DNA of 64,000 nucleotides from Culicoidibacter larvae (GTDB lineage Bacteria; Bacillota_I; Bacilli_A; Culicoidibacterales; Culicoidibacteraceae). The notes beneath the pieces were generated by a model, which worked only from the letters and a program-made list of their open reading frames with translations, was not told where the DNA came from and did no database searches. The DNA lies in assembly GCF_005771635.1 (NCBI RefSeq), contig NZ_VBWP01000005.1, positions 1 to 64,000 of the forward strand, in the 5' to 3' direction. The translations under genes were made by a program, and so were the position numbers. The number at the start of each line of letters is the position of its first letter. The first letter of the stretch is position 1. Below are positions 45,376 to 55,292 of this stretch, in pieces.

Positions 45376-46221
45376 ATGAATGACCATTTTTTAGATACTC
45401 TACTCAGTTTTTGTCAAAATCATCCGGCAATAGACGCAGTTATTTTAACCAGCACCCGAGTTCGTAACCTTACCATTGACGCACTTTCGGATTATGATAT
45501 TGAAATCTATACTTCAAATCCGGAAATATTCATCACATCAGATACTTGGATGCAATTTTATGATCAGCCTATGTTTCGTTTCAACGATCAATTCATCCAA
45601 CATGATATCGAGCTCTATATGCGAATGGTCATTTATGAAGACTATACGAAAGTGGATTATAAAATAATCCCTACTGAGTTGCTGGAAAAACTCAGCAACA
45701 CCTATGACCCGGACCTCGACAATGATTATCAGGTACTCATTGATAAAGGTAGGTTTACCGAAAACTTACTCGAAGCAACTCATCAATCTTACTATATAAA
45801 GGCGCCAGAAAAACGACAGTTTGACGACATGATCGGCAGTTTCTTTATGGAATGCAGTTACATAGCCAAAAACCTCTGGCGCCAACAACTGATGGAAGCT
45901 AAATATAGTTTTGCCTTCATGCGTTTTGAAAAACTCTTACCAATGCTTGAATGGTACTTGGCAGCTAAAAGCAATACGCCACTCAAACATTTCAAACATG
46001 GGCGCAATATTGAGCAGTATCTGAGCAAGACTGAAATCGAGCAGCTAAATGCAACTTATGCTGCTGCAAACTACGAAGAAAACTGGCAGGCACTCTACGC
46101 CGCAATAGAACTCTTTGCCTATGCCGCCCGCAAACTTAATTATCAATATCCGGAGAAACTTCATCAAAAAGCTATGAAATACTTTACTGATATACAAAAC
46201 ATGGAAAGAGACCGCACCTAA
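45376..46221 (+). CDS. aminoglycoside 6-adenylyltransferase-like protein
   Basis: This 281-residue protein resembles the Ant(6)/AadE family, which inactivates streptomycin by adenylylation. It has the nucleotidyltransferase core with DYDIE (the two catalytic Asp) and a third acidic position in KVDYKI, then the family's helical C-terminal half with MLEWYLA and KHFKHGRNIEQYL. The usual GSR before the catalytic Asp pair reads TSTR here, so activity or substrate may differ from resistance enzymes. Chromosomal homologues are common in Firmicutes and often do not give resistance. The ATG at 45376 follows AAGGCGG. Confidence 0.85.
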   Translation: MNDHFLDTLLSFCQNHPAIDAVILTSTRVRNLTIDALSDYDIEIYTSNPEIFITSDTWMQFYDQPMFRFNDQFIQHDIELYMRMVIYEDYTKVDYKIIPTELLEKLSNTYDPDLDNDYQVLIDKGRFTENLLEATHQSYYIKAPEKRQFDDMIGSFFMECSYIAKNLWRQQLMEAKYSFAFMRFEKLLPMLEWYLAAKSNTPLKHFKHGRNIEQYLSKTEIEQLNATYAAANYEENWQALYAAIELFAYAARKLNYQYPEKLHQKAMKYFTDIQNMERDRT

Positions 46222-46235
46222 AGTGCGGTCTCTTT
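46205..46235. terminator. bidirectional terminator between converging genes
   Basis: AAAGAGACCGCAC / GTGCGGTCTCTTT with a 5-base loop spans the stop of the adenylyltransferase-like gene and precedes the converging TauE stop. Confidence 0.9.
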
Positions 46236-46246
46236 TAAAAAAATTT

Positions 46247-47029
46247 TCAGAAATAAATCATCACTAAATTATAAATATTCAAGACAATAACAACAATAAT
46301 CACTGCCCGATAAACGAACATGACCTTATTAGAAGGCAAAATGTTACTGATTTTAGCGCCGAGCAAGCCGCCGATAATTGCCGCCGGGATAATCGCCCAC
46401 AGAATGCTTAAATCGAAAACCATGTAGCCAGTGGTAAAGCCAACCGTCACTAATTTGGAAAGCTGCGAGAAAAAGATAGTGATAATCGAGTAGACTGTTG
46501 CCGGCTTGATTGACATACCAAAGCAAAGCATCAACAAAGTAACGTTGATTGGTCCGCCGCCAATGCCGAGCAAGGTTGCAATTCCACCTAGGAACAAGCC
46601 AACCAGCACATACCAGAACCAATGTTTCAATCGGAAGCTGCGCATGTTCTCTTTGGTGAATAGCAATACGAATACCAACATAATAATTGTCAGAATAATT
46701 TGAATCAGCAATACGCTGGATTCATCAGGGAAAAAGAACAGCAACTTTTCAAAGATAATGTTGCCAAGCAAGCCGCCCAGTACTGAGCCGGCGGAAAGGG
46801 CAGCAGCAGAAGCAAAGTATACCCTCACACCGTTTCTAAGCTGGCGGATTGTTGACACAATCGCCATTGTAAATACCGCAACGCTGGAATAAAAAGTAAT
46901 TGTTGCTAAAGTGTGGGCGCCAATCGCATCGAAAATCGGTTTGATTAACACGCCACCGCCCATTCCCGAAATTGAACCCACTGTATTAGCAAAAATAATA
47001 ACTAGAAAATAAATAATTTTTATCAGCAT
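46247..47029 (-). CDS. TauE/SafE family membrane permease
   Basis: This 260-residue protein has seven to eight membrane helices in two related halves. The first half carries GSISGMGGGVLIKP and the second LLGIGGGPINVTLL, the paired glycine-rich motifs of the TauE/SafE family. Members export sulfite, sulfoacetate or other anions; the substrate here is not known. The frame opens at 47065, but the ATG at 47029 has GAGG upstream and begins directly with the first helix, and an extended -10 box stands 44 bases before it. Confidence 0.88.
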   Translation of the reverse strand: MLIKIIYFLVIIFANTVGSISGMGGGVLIKPIFDAIGAHTLATITFYSSVAVFTMAIVSTIRQLRNGVRVYFASAAALSAGSVLGGLLGNIIFEKLLFFFPDESSVLLIQIILTIIMLVFVLLFTKENMRSFRLKHWFWYVLVGLFLGGIATLLGIGGGPINVTLLMLCFGMSIKPATVYSIITIFFSQLSKLVTVGFTTGYMVFDLSILWAIIPAAIIGGLLGAKISNILPSNKVMFVYRAVIIVVIVLNIYNLVMIYF

Positions 47030-47072
47030 TGCGCTTGCGCCTCTTCCTGTCAAAAGTAAAAACATCTAGCAA

Positions 47073-47081
47073 TATTATACC
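47073..47081 (-). promoter_or_regulatory. extended -10 promoter of the TauE/SafE gene
   Basis: TGGTATAAT on the minus strand, no clear -35 box. Confidence 0.5.
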
Positions 47082-47118
47082 ACAATTTTGCGGCTATTTA
47101 CTCCTTTTATTAAAATAA

Positions 47119-47151
47119 GCAAGGTTTGGCGGGTCTACCGCCAAGCCTTGC
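47119..47151 (-). terminator. terminator of the pyrimidine operon
   Basis: A 14-bp stem (GCAAGGTTTGGCGG / CCGCCAAGCCTTGC with one G-U pair, loop of 5) follows the pyrE stop, with a T-rich run on the minus strand. Confidence 0.88.
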
Positions 47152-47159
47152 CAACTTTC

Positions 47160-47776
47160 CTACCATATAGAAGTATCACGAGGATCTTTTCGCCATTGAG
47201 TCAAAAATTTCTGCTGCGATTCATTTAATTGCAGGAGTTCGCTCAGTTCACTGAACTTCGCCGCCGTGTAAAGCGGTATGCCAACTTGTTTGAAGTTTTC
47301 ATCACTGCTCGTCAATTCATAGCTGAATATCGCTACTACACCCAGAACTTCCAAACCAGCCTCTTTAGCATATTCAACACATTTGATAACACTGCCACCG
47401 GTTGAAATTAAATCTTCAACAACGACAACTTTTTGTCCCGGTTGATAATCACCTTCAATTGCCGATTTCGTTCCGTGCGCCTTTGGTTGCGAACGGAAAT
47501 AAATAAGCGGCATTTTTAATTCATCAGCAACCGATGTTGCATGGGGAATTCCCGCTGTTGCAGTTCCGCCAATAATATCTGCATCGGGAAATTGCTCAGC
47601 AATAATTGCTGATAAATTAAGGGCAATACCGCGCCGTAATTTATAATGACCAATTGATTTGCGGTTATCGCAATAAATCGGCGACTGAATGCCTGATGCC
47701 CAAGTAAAGGGTTCTTCTATATTAATGGCAATAGCACCAATGTCCAATAATCCTTGTAAAATTGCTTTTGATTTCA

Positions 47777-47777
<1 letters not shown>
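47160..47777 (-). CDS. pyrE: orotate phosphoribosyltransferase
   Basis: PyrE joins orotate to PRPP to form OMP. The 205-residue protein has the PRPP-binding motif VVVEDLISTGGS, the catalytic-loop region RSQPKAHGTKSAIEG and the GGTATAGIPHA segment. It is the last gene of the pyrR-B-C-K-D-F-E operon and its ATG overlaps the pyrF stop by one base. Confidence 0.97.
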
Positions 47778-50113
<2,336 letters not shown>

Positions 50114-50120
50114 CGAATAT

Positions 50121-51410
50121 TTAATGCTCAATTCCAACACCACTCTTTCTATCAAAAACTTTTTTGCCATCAACAAAGGTTTGCTCAACCAATCCTTGCG
50201 TCTCCCAACCAATAAATGGTGAGTTAGCCGATAATGAATAAAATGGTTCTGCAATTGTTTCAGTCGCATCCAAATCAATCACCGCAATATCTGCTGGTTG
50301 CCCTGGCGCCAACTTGCCGCCACTCATACCAAATAGTGCTGCCGGTTTATAACTCAACCAATCTAACAACTGCTCTAAGCTGCAAATTCCATTGCCAACC
50401 AGTTCGCTGTACAATAAACTAAATGTATGCTCTAAACCAATAATACCAAAGGGCGCCTTAGTAATTGGCTGCACCTTCTCATCTCGATGATGCGGCGCAT
50501 GATCGGTAGCAATACAATCGATTGTGCCATCAAGCAAGCCTTCAATAAGAGCAATTTGATCAGCACGCGAACGCAATGGCGGGTTCATTTTAAAATGAGT
50601 GTCTGCTGCAACAACTTCATCTTCACTCAATAACAAATGATGCGGTGTCACCTCAGCACTTACCCGAATCCCGGCACGCTTAGCATCGCGAATCACCCGC
50701 ACCGACTCTTTGGTACTAACATGACAAACATGATAATGACAATCAGCCGCTTCTGCCAGCAGCACATCACGAGCAATCTGCACACTCTCACAAATACTTG
50801 GAATACCATTGACTCCAAGCCGTTCACTGACTTCACCTTGATGCACTGCCCCACCATATATCAAACTATTATCTTCGCAATGGGCCACAACCGCCATATC
50901 CAAACTCGCAGCTTGTTGCATTGCCCGGTACATCACATCAGCTGTCTGCACCCCAACACCATCGTTAGTGAAAGCAAAAGCTCCAGCTGCTTTTAACGCT
51001 GCAAAATCAACCAGCTCTTCACTAGTCAAACTATCGGTAATTGCCGCATAACCATGCACCTTTACAACAGCATCTCGTTTAACTGTTGCATAAAAATCGG
51101 TGAGTACCGCTGCATTATCAATCACCGGCTTAGTATTCGGCATTGCACAAATTTGGGTAAACCCGCCACTTGCTGCCGCCATACTGCCGCTGGCAATCGT
51201 TTCTTTATGAGTAAAGCCCGGTTCACGCAAATGCACATGAACATCAATAAAACCAGGTGCTACCAATTTCCCGCTCACATCAATAAACTCAGCATCAGCA
51301 GGCACATCATTCCCAATACTCAAAATCTTGCCATCAGCAATAACAACATTTGTTTGCATGAACTCGCCATCCGGCATGAAAACCATACCATTCACTAGAA
51401 CTGTTTTCAT
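50121..51410 (-). CDS. pyrC: dihydroorotase
   Basis: PyrC cyclises carbamoyl-aspartate to dihydroorotate. This 429-residue class I enzyme has the zinc-binding DVHVHLREPG, further ligands in AHCED and CHVSTKES, and the catalytic ATDHAPHH. The start is the ATG at 51410, preceded by GGGAG; a TTG directly before it is less likely. It lies 5 bases after the pyrB stop. Confidence 0.97.
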   Translation of the reverse strand: MKTVLVNGMVFMPDGEFMQTNVVIADGKILSIGNDVPADAEFIDVSGKLVAPGFIDVHVHLREPGFTHKETIASGSMAAASGGFTQICAMPNTKPVIDNAAVLTDFYATVKRDAVVKVHGYAAITDSLTSEELVDFAALKAAGAFAFTNDGVGVQTADVMYRAMQQAASLDMAVVAHCEDNSLIYGGAVHQGEVSERLGVNGIPSICESVQIARDVLLAEAADCHYHVCHVSTKESVRVIRDAKRAGIRVSAEVTPHHLLLSEDEVVAADTHFKMNPPLRSRADQIALIEGLLDGTIDCIATDHAPHHRDEKVQPITKAPFGIIGLEHTFSLLYSELVGNGICSLEQLLDWLSYKPAALFGMSGGKLAPGQPADIAVIDLDATETIAEPFYSLSANSPFIGWETQGLVEQTFVDGKKVFDRKSGVGIEH

Positions 51411-51415
51411 CAAAC

Positions 51416-52294
51416 CTACTCTCCCTTCAGCGCATAGTTCAAAATCGCCATCCGCGCATACACACCATTATTCATCTGCGGAAAAATCCGTGATTTTTCC
51501 GACTCAATCAAATCCCCATCAATCTCAACATCACGATTGATTGGCGCTGGGTGCATAATAATTGCCTCTGTCTTCATCTTCGCTTCCCGCTCTTTTGACA
51601 ACCCGTAAACATCCAGAAAGTTATCCTGATTATATGACTTCGCATGCCGCTCATTCTGAATCCGCAACAACATCACCACATCAGCAGTTTCAATTACATC
51701 ATCCAAATGCACAAACTCACCCTCACGTAAACTGGCATCCTGCCAATATGCCGGTGTTGCAAAAAACAACTCCGCACCCAAGCGCTTCATAATCTTCGCA
51801 TTAGAATGAGCCACGCGACTATGTAAAATATCTCCGGCGATAACCACCTTTAACCCTTCAAAAGTGCCAAATTCTTCATAAATCGTTACCAAGTCCAACA
51901 ATGACTGGCTGGGATGATCACCACAACCATCACCACCACTAATAACCGGAATCCCAACATGACCAATCAATTCATCATAATAACGTTCTTGCCCATGGCG
52001 AACAACCACTGCCTGCACACCGATTGATTCAAGTGTCCGCACCGTATCATACAAGGTCTCACCCTTTTTCACACTAGAAGTCTCAACATCAAAATGAATA
52101 ACCTGCATCCCCGACTTCTTCTCCGCCATCTCAAAAGAAAGCTTTGTCCGCGTACTATTCTCATAAAATAAATTAGATATATAAAACCCTGCAAAATCCG
52201 GTGCCGTCCCGGTTTGCTTATAATGAACCGCCTCTTTGATCAAGGCCATAATCTGGTCATTGGAAATATCATCCAAAGTTACAAAATTTTTCAT
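51416..52294 (-). CDS. pyrB: aspartate carbamoyltransferase catalytic chain
   Basis: PyrB makes carbamoyl-aspartate, the first committed step of pyrimidine synthesis. The 292-residue protein has the carbamoyl-phosphate motif STRTKLSFE, and HPSQSLLD and HPAPINRDVE in the aspartate domain. No regulatory chain PyrI is present, as usual in Firmicutes. The ATG at 52294 is 8 bases after AAGGAG. A PyrR-dependent terminator stands directly before it. Confidence 0.97.
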   Translation of the reverse strand: MKNFVTLDDISNDQIMALIKEAVHYKQTGTAPDFAGFYISNLFYENSTRTKLSFEMAEKKSGMQVIHFDVETSSVKKGETLYDTVRTLESIGVQAVVVRHGQERYYDELIGHVGIPVISGGDGCGDHPSQSLLDLVTIYEEFGTFEGLKVVIAGDILHSRVAHSNAKIMKRLGAELFFATPAYWQDASLREGEFVHLDDVIETADVVMLLRIQNERHAKSYNQDNFLDVYGLSKEREAKMKTEAIIMHPAPINRDVEIDGDLIESEKSRIFPQMNNGVYARMAILNYALKGE

Positions 52295-52313
52295 CACTTC
52301 AACTCCTTATTCT

Positions 52314-52416
52314 AAAAAAAGAACACCTTGCGAGCCATGCTCACAAAGTGTTCAACCTTCTCCCAAAAACAACCATGTCTCGGGTATTCATTGCACCTTT
52401 GTAAGTCTCTCTGTAC
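52314..52416 (-). promoter_or_regulatory. PyrR attenuator before pyrB
   Basis: The minus strand has a PyrR-binding sequence (TACAGAGAGACTTAC, 52401-52415, followed by AAAGG) and, downstream, a terminator GAACACTTTGTGAGC / GCTCGCAAGGTGTTC with G-U pairs and seven U (52314-52353). With UMP bound, PyrR should stabilise the anti-antiterminator and stop transcription before pyrB. Confidence 0.88.
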
Positions 52417-52447
52417 TTCTCTTAAAAGGTCATTATAAAATTTCAGT

Positions 52448-52595
52448 ATTTTTTGAAAACGTTTCACGCAAGGTACTAGCGCAAGCGCGTCGGAAATCAA
52501 AGGAAGTTGTGAAAAGTTGAGAAGGAGCGTATCTTAACATACGTAACTGATCAAGTTTTTACAGCTTTCAAAGATTGCGATCGTTTCTCAAAAAT
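52448..52595 (-). ncRNA. structured RNA element in the pyrR-pyrB gap (copy 1)
   Basis: This 148-base element begins two bases after the pyrR stop and folds into one long hairpin. The basal helix is ATTTTT / AAAAAT, then a GA/CA internal loop, then GAAACG / CGTTTT. A long middle helix joins 52551-52569 with 52502-52520 (15 of 19 pairs). The apical hairpin is CGTAT / ATACG with loop GTTAAG. A homologous element lies between ptsH and ptsI (57049-57224). The two share the inner sequences but differ in the basal and middle helices in a way that keeps pairing. The class is unknown to me. Confidence 0.6.
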
Positions 52596-52596
52596 C

Positions 52597-53115
52597 CTAG
52601 TTTATCGTAACGCCGTCTTCACCGTCAACCTCAGTCATCAACACCGTTACTTTCTCGGTGTTGGCAGTTGGCAAGTTCTTGCCAACATAGTCCGGGCGAA
52701 TCGGAAATTCGCGGTGACCGCGGTCCACCAAGGTCACCAGCTGAATTTGTTTCGGCCGGCCGTGCTCAACCAACGCATCAAGCGCTGCGCGGATGCTGCG
52801 ACCAGTGTAGAGCACATCGTCCACCAAAATCACGATTTTGTTGGTTAAGTCGCCGGTAATGCCGCTGGCATTGCCGGTGTGCGGCTGGTCATCGCGGTAA
52901 TTGCTGATATCGAGTTCCTCAACTTCAACACGTGCTTGGTAGAGGGTTTCGATTCTGCTGGCAATACGTTCTGCCAAATAAATGCCGCGGGTTTTAATGC
53001 CAACTAAAACGGTGTCATTAACGGTTCCGTTCTTCTCCAAAATCTCATGGGTAATCCGCGTCAGCATGCGGTTCATGGTTGCATCATCAACTACTAACTT
53101 CATATGCTCAGTCAC
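52597..53115 (-). CDS. pyrR: PyrR, pyrimidine operon attenuation protein / uracil phosphoribosyltransferase
   Basis: PyrR binds leader RNA of the pyr operon in response to UMP/UTP and promotes termination. The 172-residue protein has the phosphoribosyltransferase motif VILVDDVLYTGRSIRAA and the family segment LVDRGHREFPIRPDYVGKN. It is the first gene of the operon and has its own attenuator (53141-53237). It is noticeably richer in GC than its neighbours. Confidence 0.97.
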   Translation of the reverse strand: MTEHMKLVVDDATMNRMLTRITHEILEKNGTVNDTVLVGIKTRGIYLAERIASRIETLYQARVEVEELDISNYRDDQPHTGNASGITGDLTNKIVILVDDVLYTGRSIRAALDALVEHGRPKQIQLVTLVDRGHREFPIRPDYVGKNLPTANTEKVTVLMTEVDGEDGVTIN

Positions 53116-53140
53116 TCCTTTATTTTTGCTTTAAGTTATA

Positions 53141-53237
53141 AAAAAACGGCACCACTTTTAATAAAAGAGGTGCCAAACATTTCTCCAAAAAGAAATTTGT
53201 CGCTTCACGGTGTCTGTCCTTGTAACCTCTCTTGGGT
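53141..53237 (-). promoter_or_regulatory. PyrR attenuator before pyrR
   Basis: On the minus strand, ACCCAAGAGAGGTTAC (53222-53237, followed by AAGG) matches the PyrR-binding loop, and GGCACCTCTTTTA / TAAAAGTGGTGCC with a run of U (53141-53174) is the terminator. This gives autoregulation of the operon by UMP. Confidence 0.9.
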
Positions 53238-53261
53238 ATAACTTAAAGGATTGTTGTATTG

Positions 53262-53290
53262 AGTATAGCATGTCTTTTTGATATTTGCAA
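53262..53290 (-). promoter_or_regulatory. promoter of the pyrimidine operon
   Basis: TTGCAA (53285-53290), 17 bases and TATACT (53262-53267) on the minus strand, about 25 bases upstream of the PyrR-binding loop. Confidence 0.8.
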
Positions 53291-53308
53291 TGGAACTCCG
53301 AACATTTA

Positions 53309-53776
53309 CTAATATTTCACTGCCATGTGTGCTTCAATTTGGTCATAGGCATCACCAAGCCGGGTTTTCTTGACTGCAAAGATAGCCAGATCGCATTCAT
53401 ATTGATGATGATTTTGTTTTAATAAGCGTGTTTGGTGATCGGTAAGTGATGCCTTATAGGCGTCGCTTATCGTCAAACTTAAAAAGGTAACCATTTGGTT
53501 GGCACGCAACGGTGATATATAGTTTTCAACATAATCAAGTTCACGAATATCTTCCCAGGCAATTTCCGGGAAGCCAATAACCTTAACGCCGTCGGCCAGA
53601 ATTTCTGCCGCATCATGAGGAGTAGCAAAAAATTGAAAAACTGCGTAACCGGCCCCTAAAACTGCCAGTACTAAAATCAATAGCGCTGTTTGTGAATCAG
53701 TTTGCCAGCGATAGATACCGATTGCAAAAACAATTAACGCACAAACAAAAAATATGACTGATTTACTCTTATTCAT
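53309..53776 (-). CDS. small membrane protein of unknown function
   Basis: This 155-residue protein has two N-terminal membrane helices (SVIFFVCALIVFAIGIY and LLILVLAVLGAGYAVFQFF) and a soluble C-terminal part of about 100 residues, which contains a PH-like pattern (IKVIGFPEIAWEDI-type strand start, here VKVIGFPEIAWEDIRELDYV). The layout recalls small bacterial PH-domain membrane proteins, but I cannot name the family. The ATG at 53776 follows AGAGGTGAGG; the frame is open to 53827 without a site. It is upstream of the pyr promoter. Confidence 0.75.
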   Translation of the reverse strand: MNKSKSVIFFVCALIVFAIGIYRWQTDSQTALLILVLAVLGAGYAVFQFFATPHDAAEILADGVKVIGFPEIAWEDIRELDYVENYISPLRANQMVTFLSLTISDAYKASLTDHQTRLLKQNHHQYECDLAIFAVKKTRLGDAYDQIEAHMAVKY

Positions 53777-53859
53777 TGCCCTCACCTCTTTATCATTTAT
53801 TTTACCGCAAACCAGAGCTTTCAGCAAGGACTATTCATGTGGCATTAACCGGCTTTTTT

Positions 53860-53868
53860 TGATACAAT
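53860..53868 (+). promoter_or_regulatory. extended -10 promoter of the sulfoxide reductase gene
   Basis: TGATACAAT lies 37 bases before the start codon. Confidence 0.5.
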
Positions 53869-53905
53869 AAGAGGTAGCAAAAATGACTGAAGGTGGCACA
53901 AATAT

Positions 53906-54418
53906 ATGTTTCAACCATTTCCAAAATCAAAGAATATTGAAGATAATTTTAAATTGCTTTTTCAAGCACAAAGTGGTTTACTTGCCGCTGAACAAGATAG
54001 ACTGGCAACGCTTGCTAATATGAGCGCATTGCTCAACTATTTCCTTGATGATATTAACTGGGTCGGTTTCTATCTGCTTGACACCAATAATCCTGATACA
54101 TTACTGCTGGGGCCATTTCAAGGATTACCGGCATGCACTCGTATCGCCATCGGCAAGGGTGTTTGCGGAACTGCCGCTGCTCAAAACCAAACCCTGAACA
54201 TTGCTGATGTTCACCAATTCCCTGGACATATTGCCTGTGATGCTAACAGTCGCAGTGAGTTGGTTGTTCCATTAGTAGAAAATCATAAGGTAATCGGTGT
54301 CCTCGATATCGACGCCCCGATTACCGCACGTTTCTCGGCAGCCGAGCAAACCTATATTGAAGAATTTGTAGCCAAGTTGATGAATCAGCTTGCTGCCGAA
54401 AATGAGGTACCTGCATGA
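53906..54418 (+). CDS. msrC: GAF-domain free methionine-(R)-sulfoxide reductase
   Basis: fRMsr reduces free methionine-R-sulfoxide and protects against oxidation. The 170-residue GAF-fold protein has NWVGFYLL, the segment GPFQGLPACTRIAIGKGVCGTA with two of the redox cysteines, and the catalytic Cys in FPGHIACDANSRSELVVPL, as in the family. The ATG follows GAAGGTGG. Its last four bases overlap the next start (ATGA), so the two genes are co-translated. Confidence 0.94.
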   Translation: MFQPFPKSKNIEDNFKLLFQAQSGLLAAEQDRLATLANMSALLNYFLDDINWVGFYLLDTNNPDTLLLGPFQGLPACTRIAIGKGVCGTAAAQNQTLNIADVHQFPGHIACDANSRSELVVPLVENHKVIGVLDIDAPITARFSAAEQTYIEEFVAKLMNQLAAENEVPA

Positions 54419-55245
54419 AAAAAATATTTCTTCGCACGTTGATTATCGCATCATTAATTTTACTATCAATCAGCTTATACGGCTACTTTGTAGAACCCAA
54501 GCTTCTAACAACAACCTATAATCCGCCAATCAATTCTGCTGCTTTTCCGGAAAGCTTCAACTATACCAAAGTTGGTGTTCTTACCGACCCAATGGTCGGC
54601 AACAACTTCAGCGCTGCTGATTTAGGCAAGGCCGTTGAAGCAATCAACAATCAAGAACCGGACATCATCTTCTTTACCGGCGGATTAATCAGCCCTGAAC
54701 AACTTGCTAATATTGAATCTTCAGAAATGACAAAAATTCTATCTAATCTGCAAGCGCCGCTTGGCAAGTATGCAGTATTGGGAAAATCTGATGTTGATGA
54801 AAGTGGCAAGGTCAAAGAAATATTAAAAGCCAGCGGATTTCTAGTATTAGAAGACAGCACTAAGTATATTTACAATCAAACTGACAACCCGGTTATCCTT
54901 GCTGGTTTTAATCCGGACACCCAACCAGGTGATATCCTCGACAAACTAAACAGCTTAGATCAAAACATTCCGGTTATCGTTCTGGCACAAAATCCTAATA
55001 CATTTCTTACAACTTCCAAAGCAGCAAATGTAAAATTACAAATTTCCGGTTACAACCACGGTGGTCAAATCGGCATCCCGTTTCTCAACACACTCTTCAT
55101 TCCAAAAGACAGCAACAGCAATTATATTAAAGGATGGTATATCGAGAATGAATCATACCTTTACGTAAGTGGCGGGCTCGGCAACGTCCAAGGCTTCCCT
55201 GTACGTATCTTCAATTGGCCGGCTGTTGATATTTTACAATTATAA
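54415..55245 (+). CDS. membrane-anchored metallophosphoesterase-like protein without the catalytic ligands
   Basis: This 276-residue protein has an N-terminal membrane helix followed by a domain that follows the YkuE/YaeI-type calcineurin-like phosphoesterases position by position: the start of the fold, an INNxEPDIIFFTGGLI segment, APLGKYAVLG, and a C-terminal SGYNHGGQIGIPF, YIKGWY and YVSGGLGN. The metal-binding residues are mostly replaced: DxH reads DPM, GD reads GG, GNHD reads GKSD, the AH histidine is Gln, and GHTH reads GYNH. Only the first Asp and the last His remain. It should lack hydrolase activity and may be a binding or regulatory pseudoenzyme on the outer face of the membrane. 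It is translated with the sulfoxide reductase. Confidence 0.85.
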   Translation: MKKIFLRTLIIASLILLSISLYGYFVEPKLLTTTYNPPINSAAFPESFNYTKVGVLTDPMVGNNFSAADLGKAVEAINNQEPDIIFFTGGLISPEQLANIESSEMTKILSNLQAPLGKYAVLGKSDVDESGKVKEILKASGFLVLEDSTKYIYNQTDNPVILAGFNPDTQPGDILDKLNSLDQNIPVIVLAQNPNTFLTTSKAANVKLQISGYNHGGQIGIPFLNTLFIPKDSNSNYIKGWYIENESYLYVSGGLGNVQGFPVRIFNWPAVDILQL

Positions 55246-55276
55246 AAAAGCCACATTCCTCAGAATGTGGCTTTTT
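55245..55276. terminator. bidirectional terminator between converging genes
   Basis: AAAAAGCCACATTC / GAATGTGGCTTTTT with a 4-base loop, directly after the stop of the phosphoesterase-like gene and just beyond the ptsI stop. Confidence 0.92.
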
Positions 55277-55292
55277 CTTTTTCTTCATAAGT

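Noticed and set aside
45376-46221. Acquired streptomycin-resistance gene on a mobile element
   Set aside because: Flanking sequence shows no transposase, integrase or terminal repeats, and the TSTR variation of the motif argues against a standard resistance allele.
52448-52466. CcpA cre site at TGAAAACGTTTCA at one end of the structured element
   Set aside because: It is one base shorter than the cre consensus and is explained by the conserved basal helix shared with the ptsH-ptsI copy.
52312-52500. Open frames in the pyrR-pyrB gap on both strands
   Set aside because: They overlap the PyrR attenuator and the structured element and lack ribosome binding sites.
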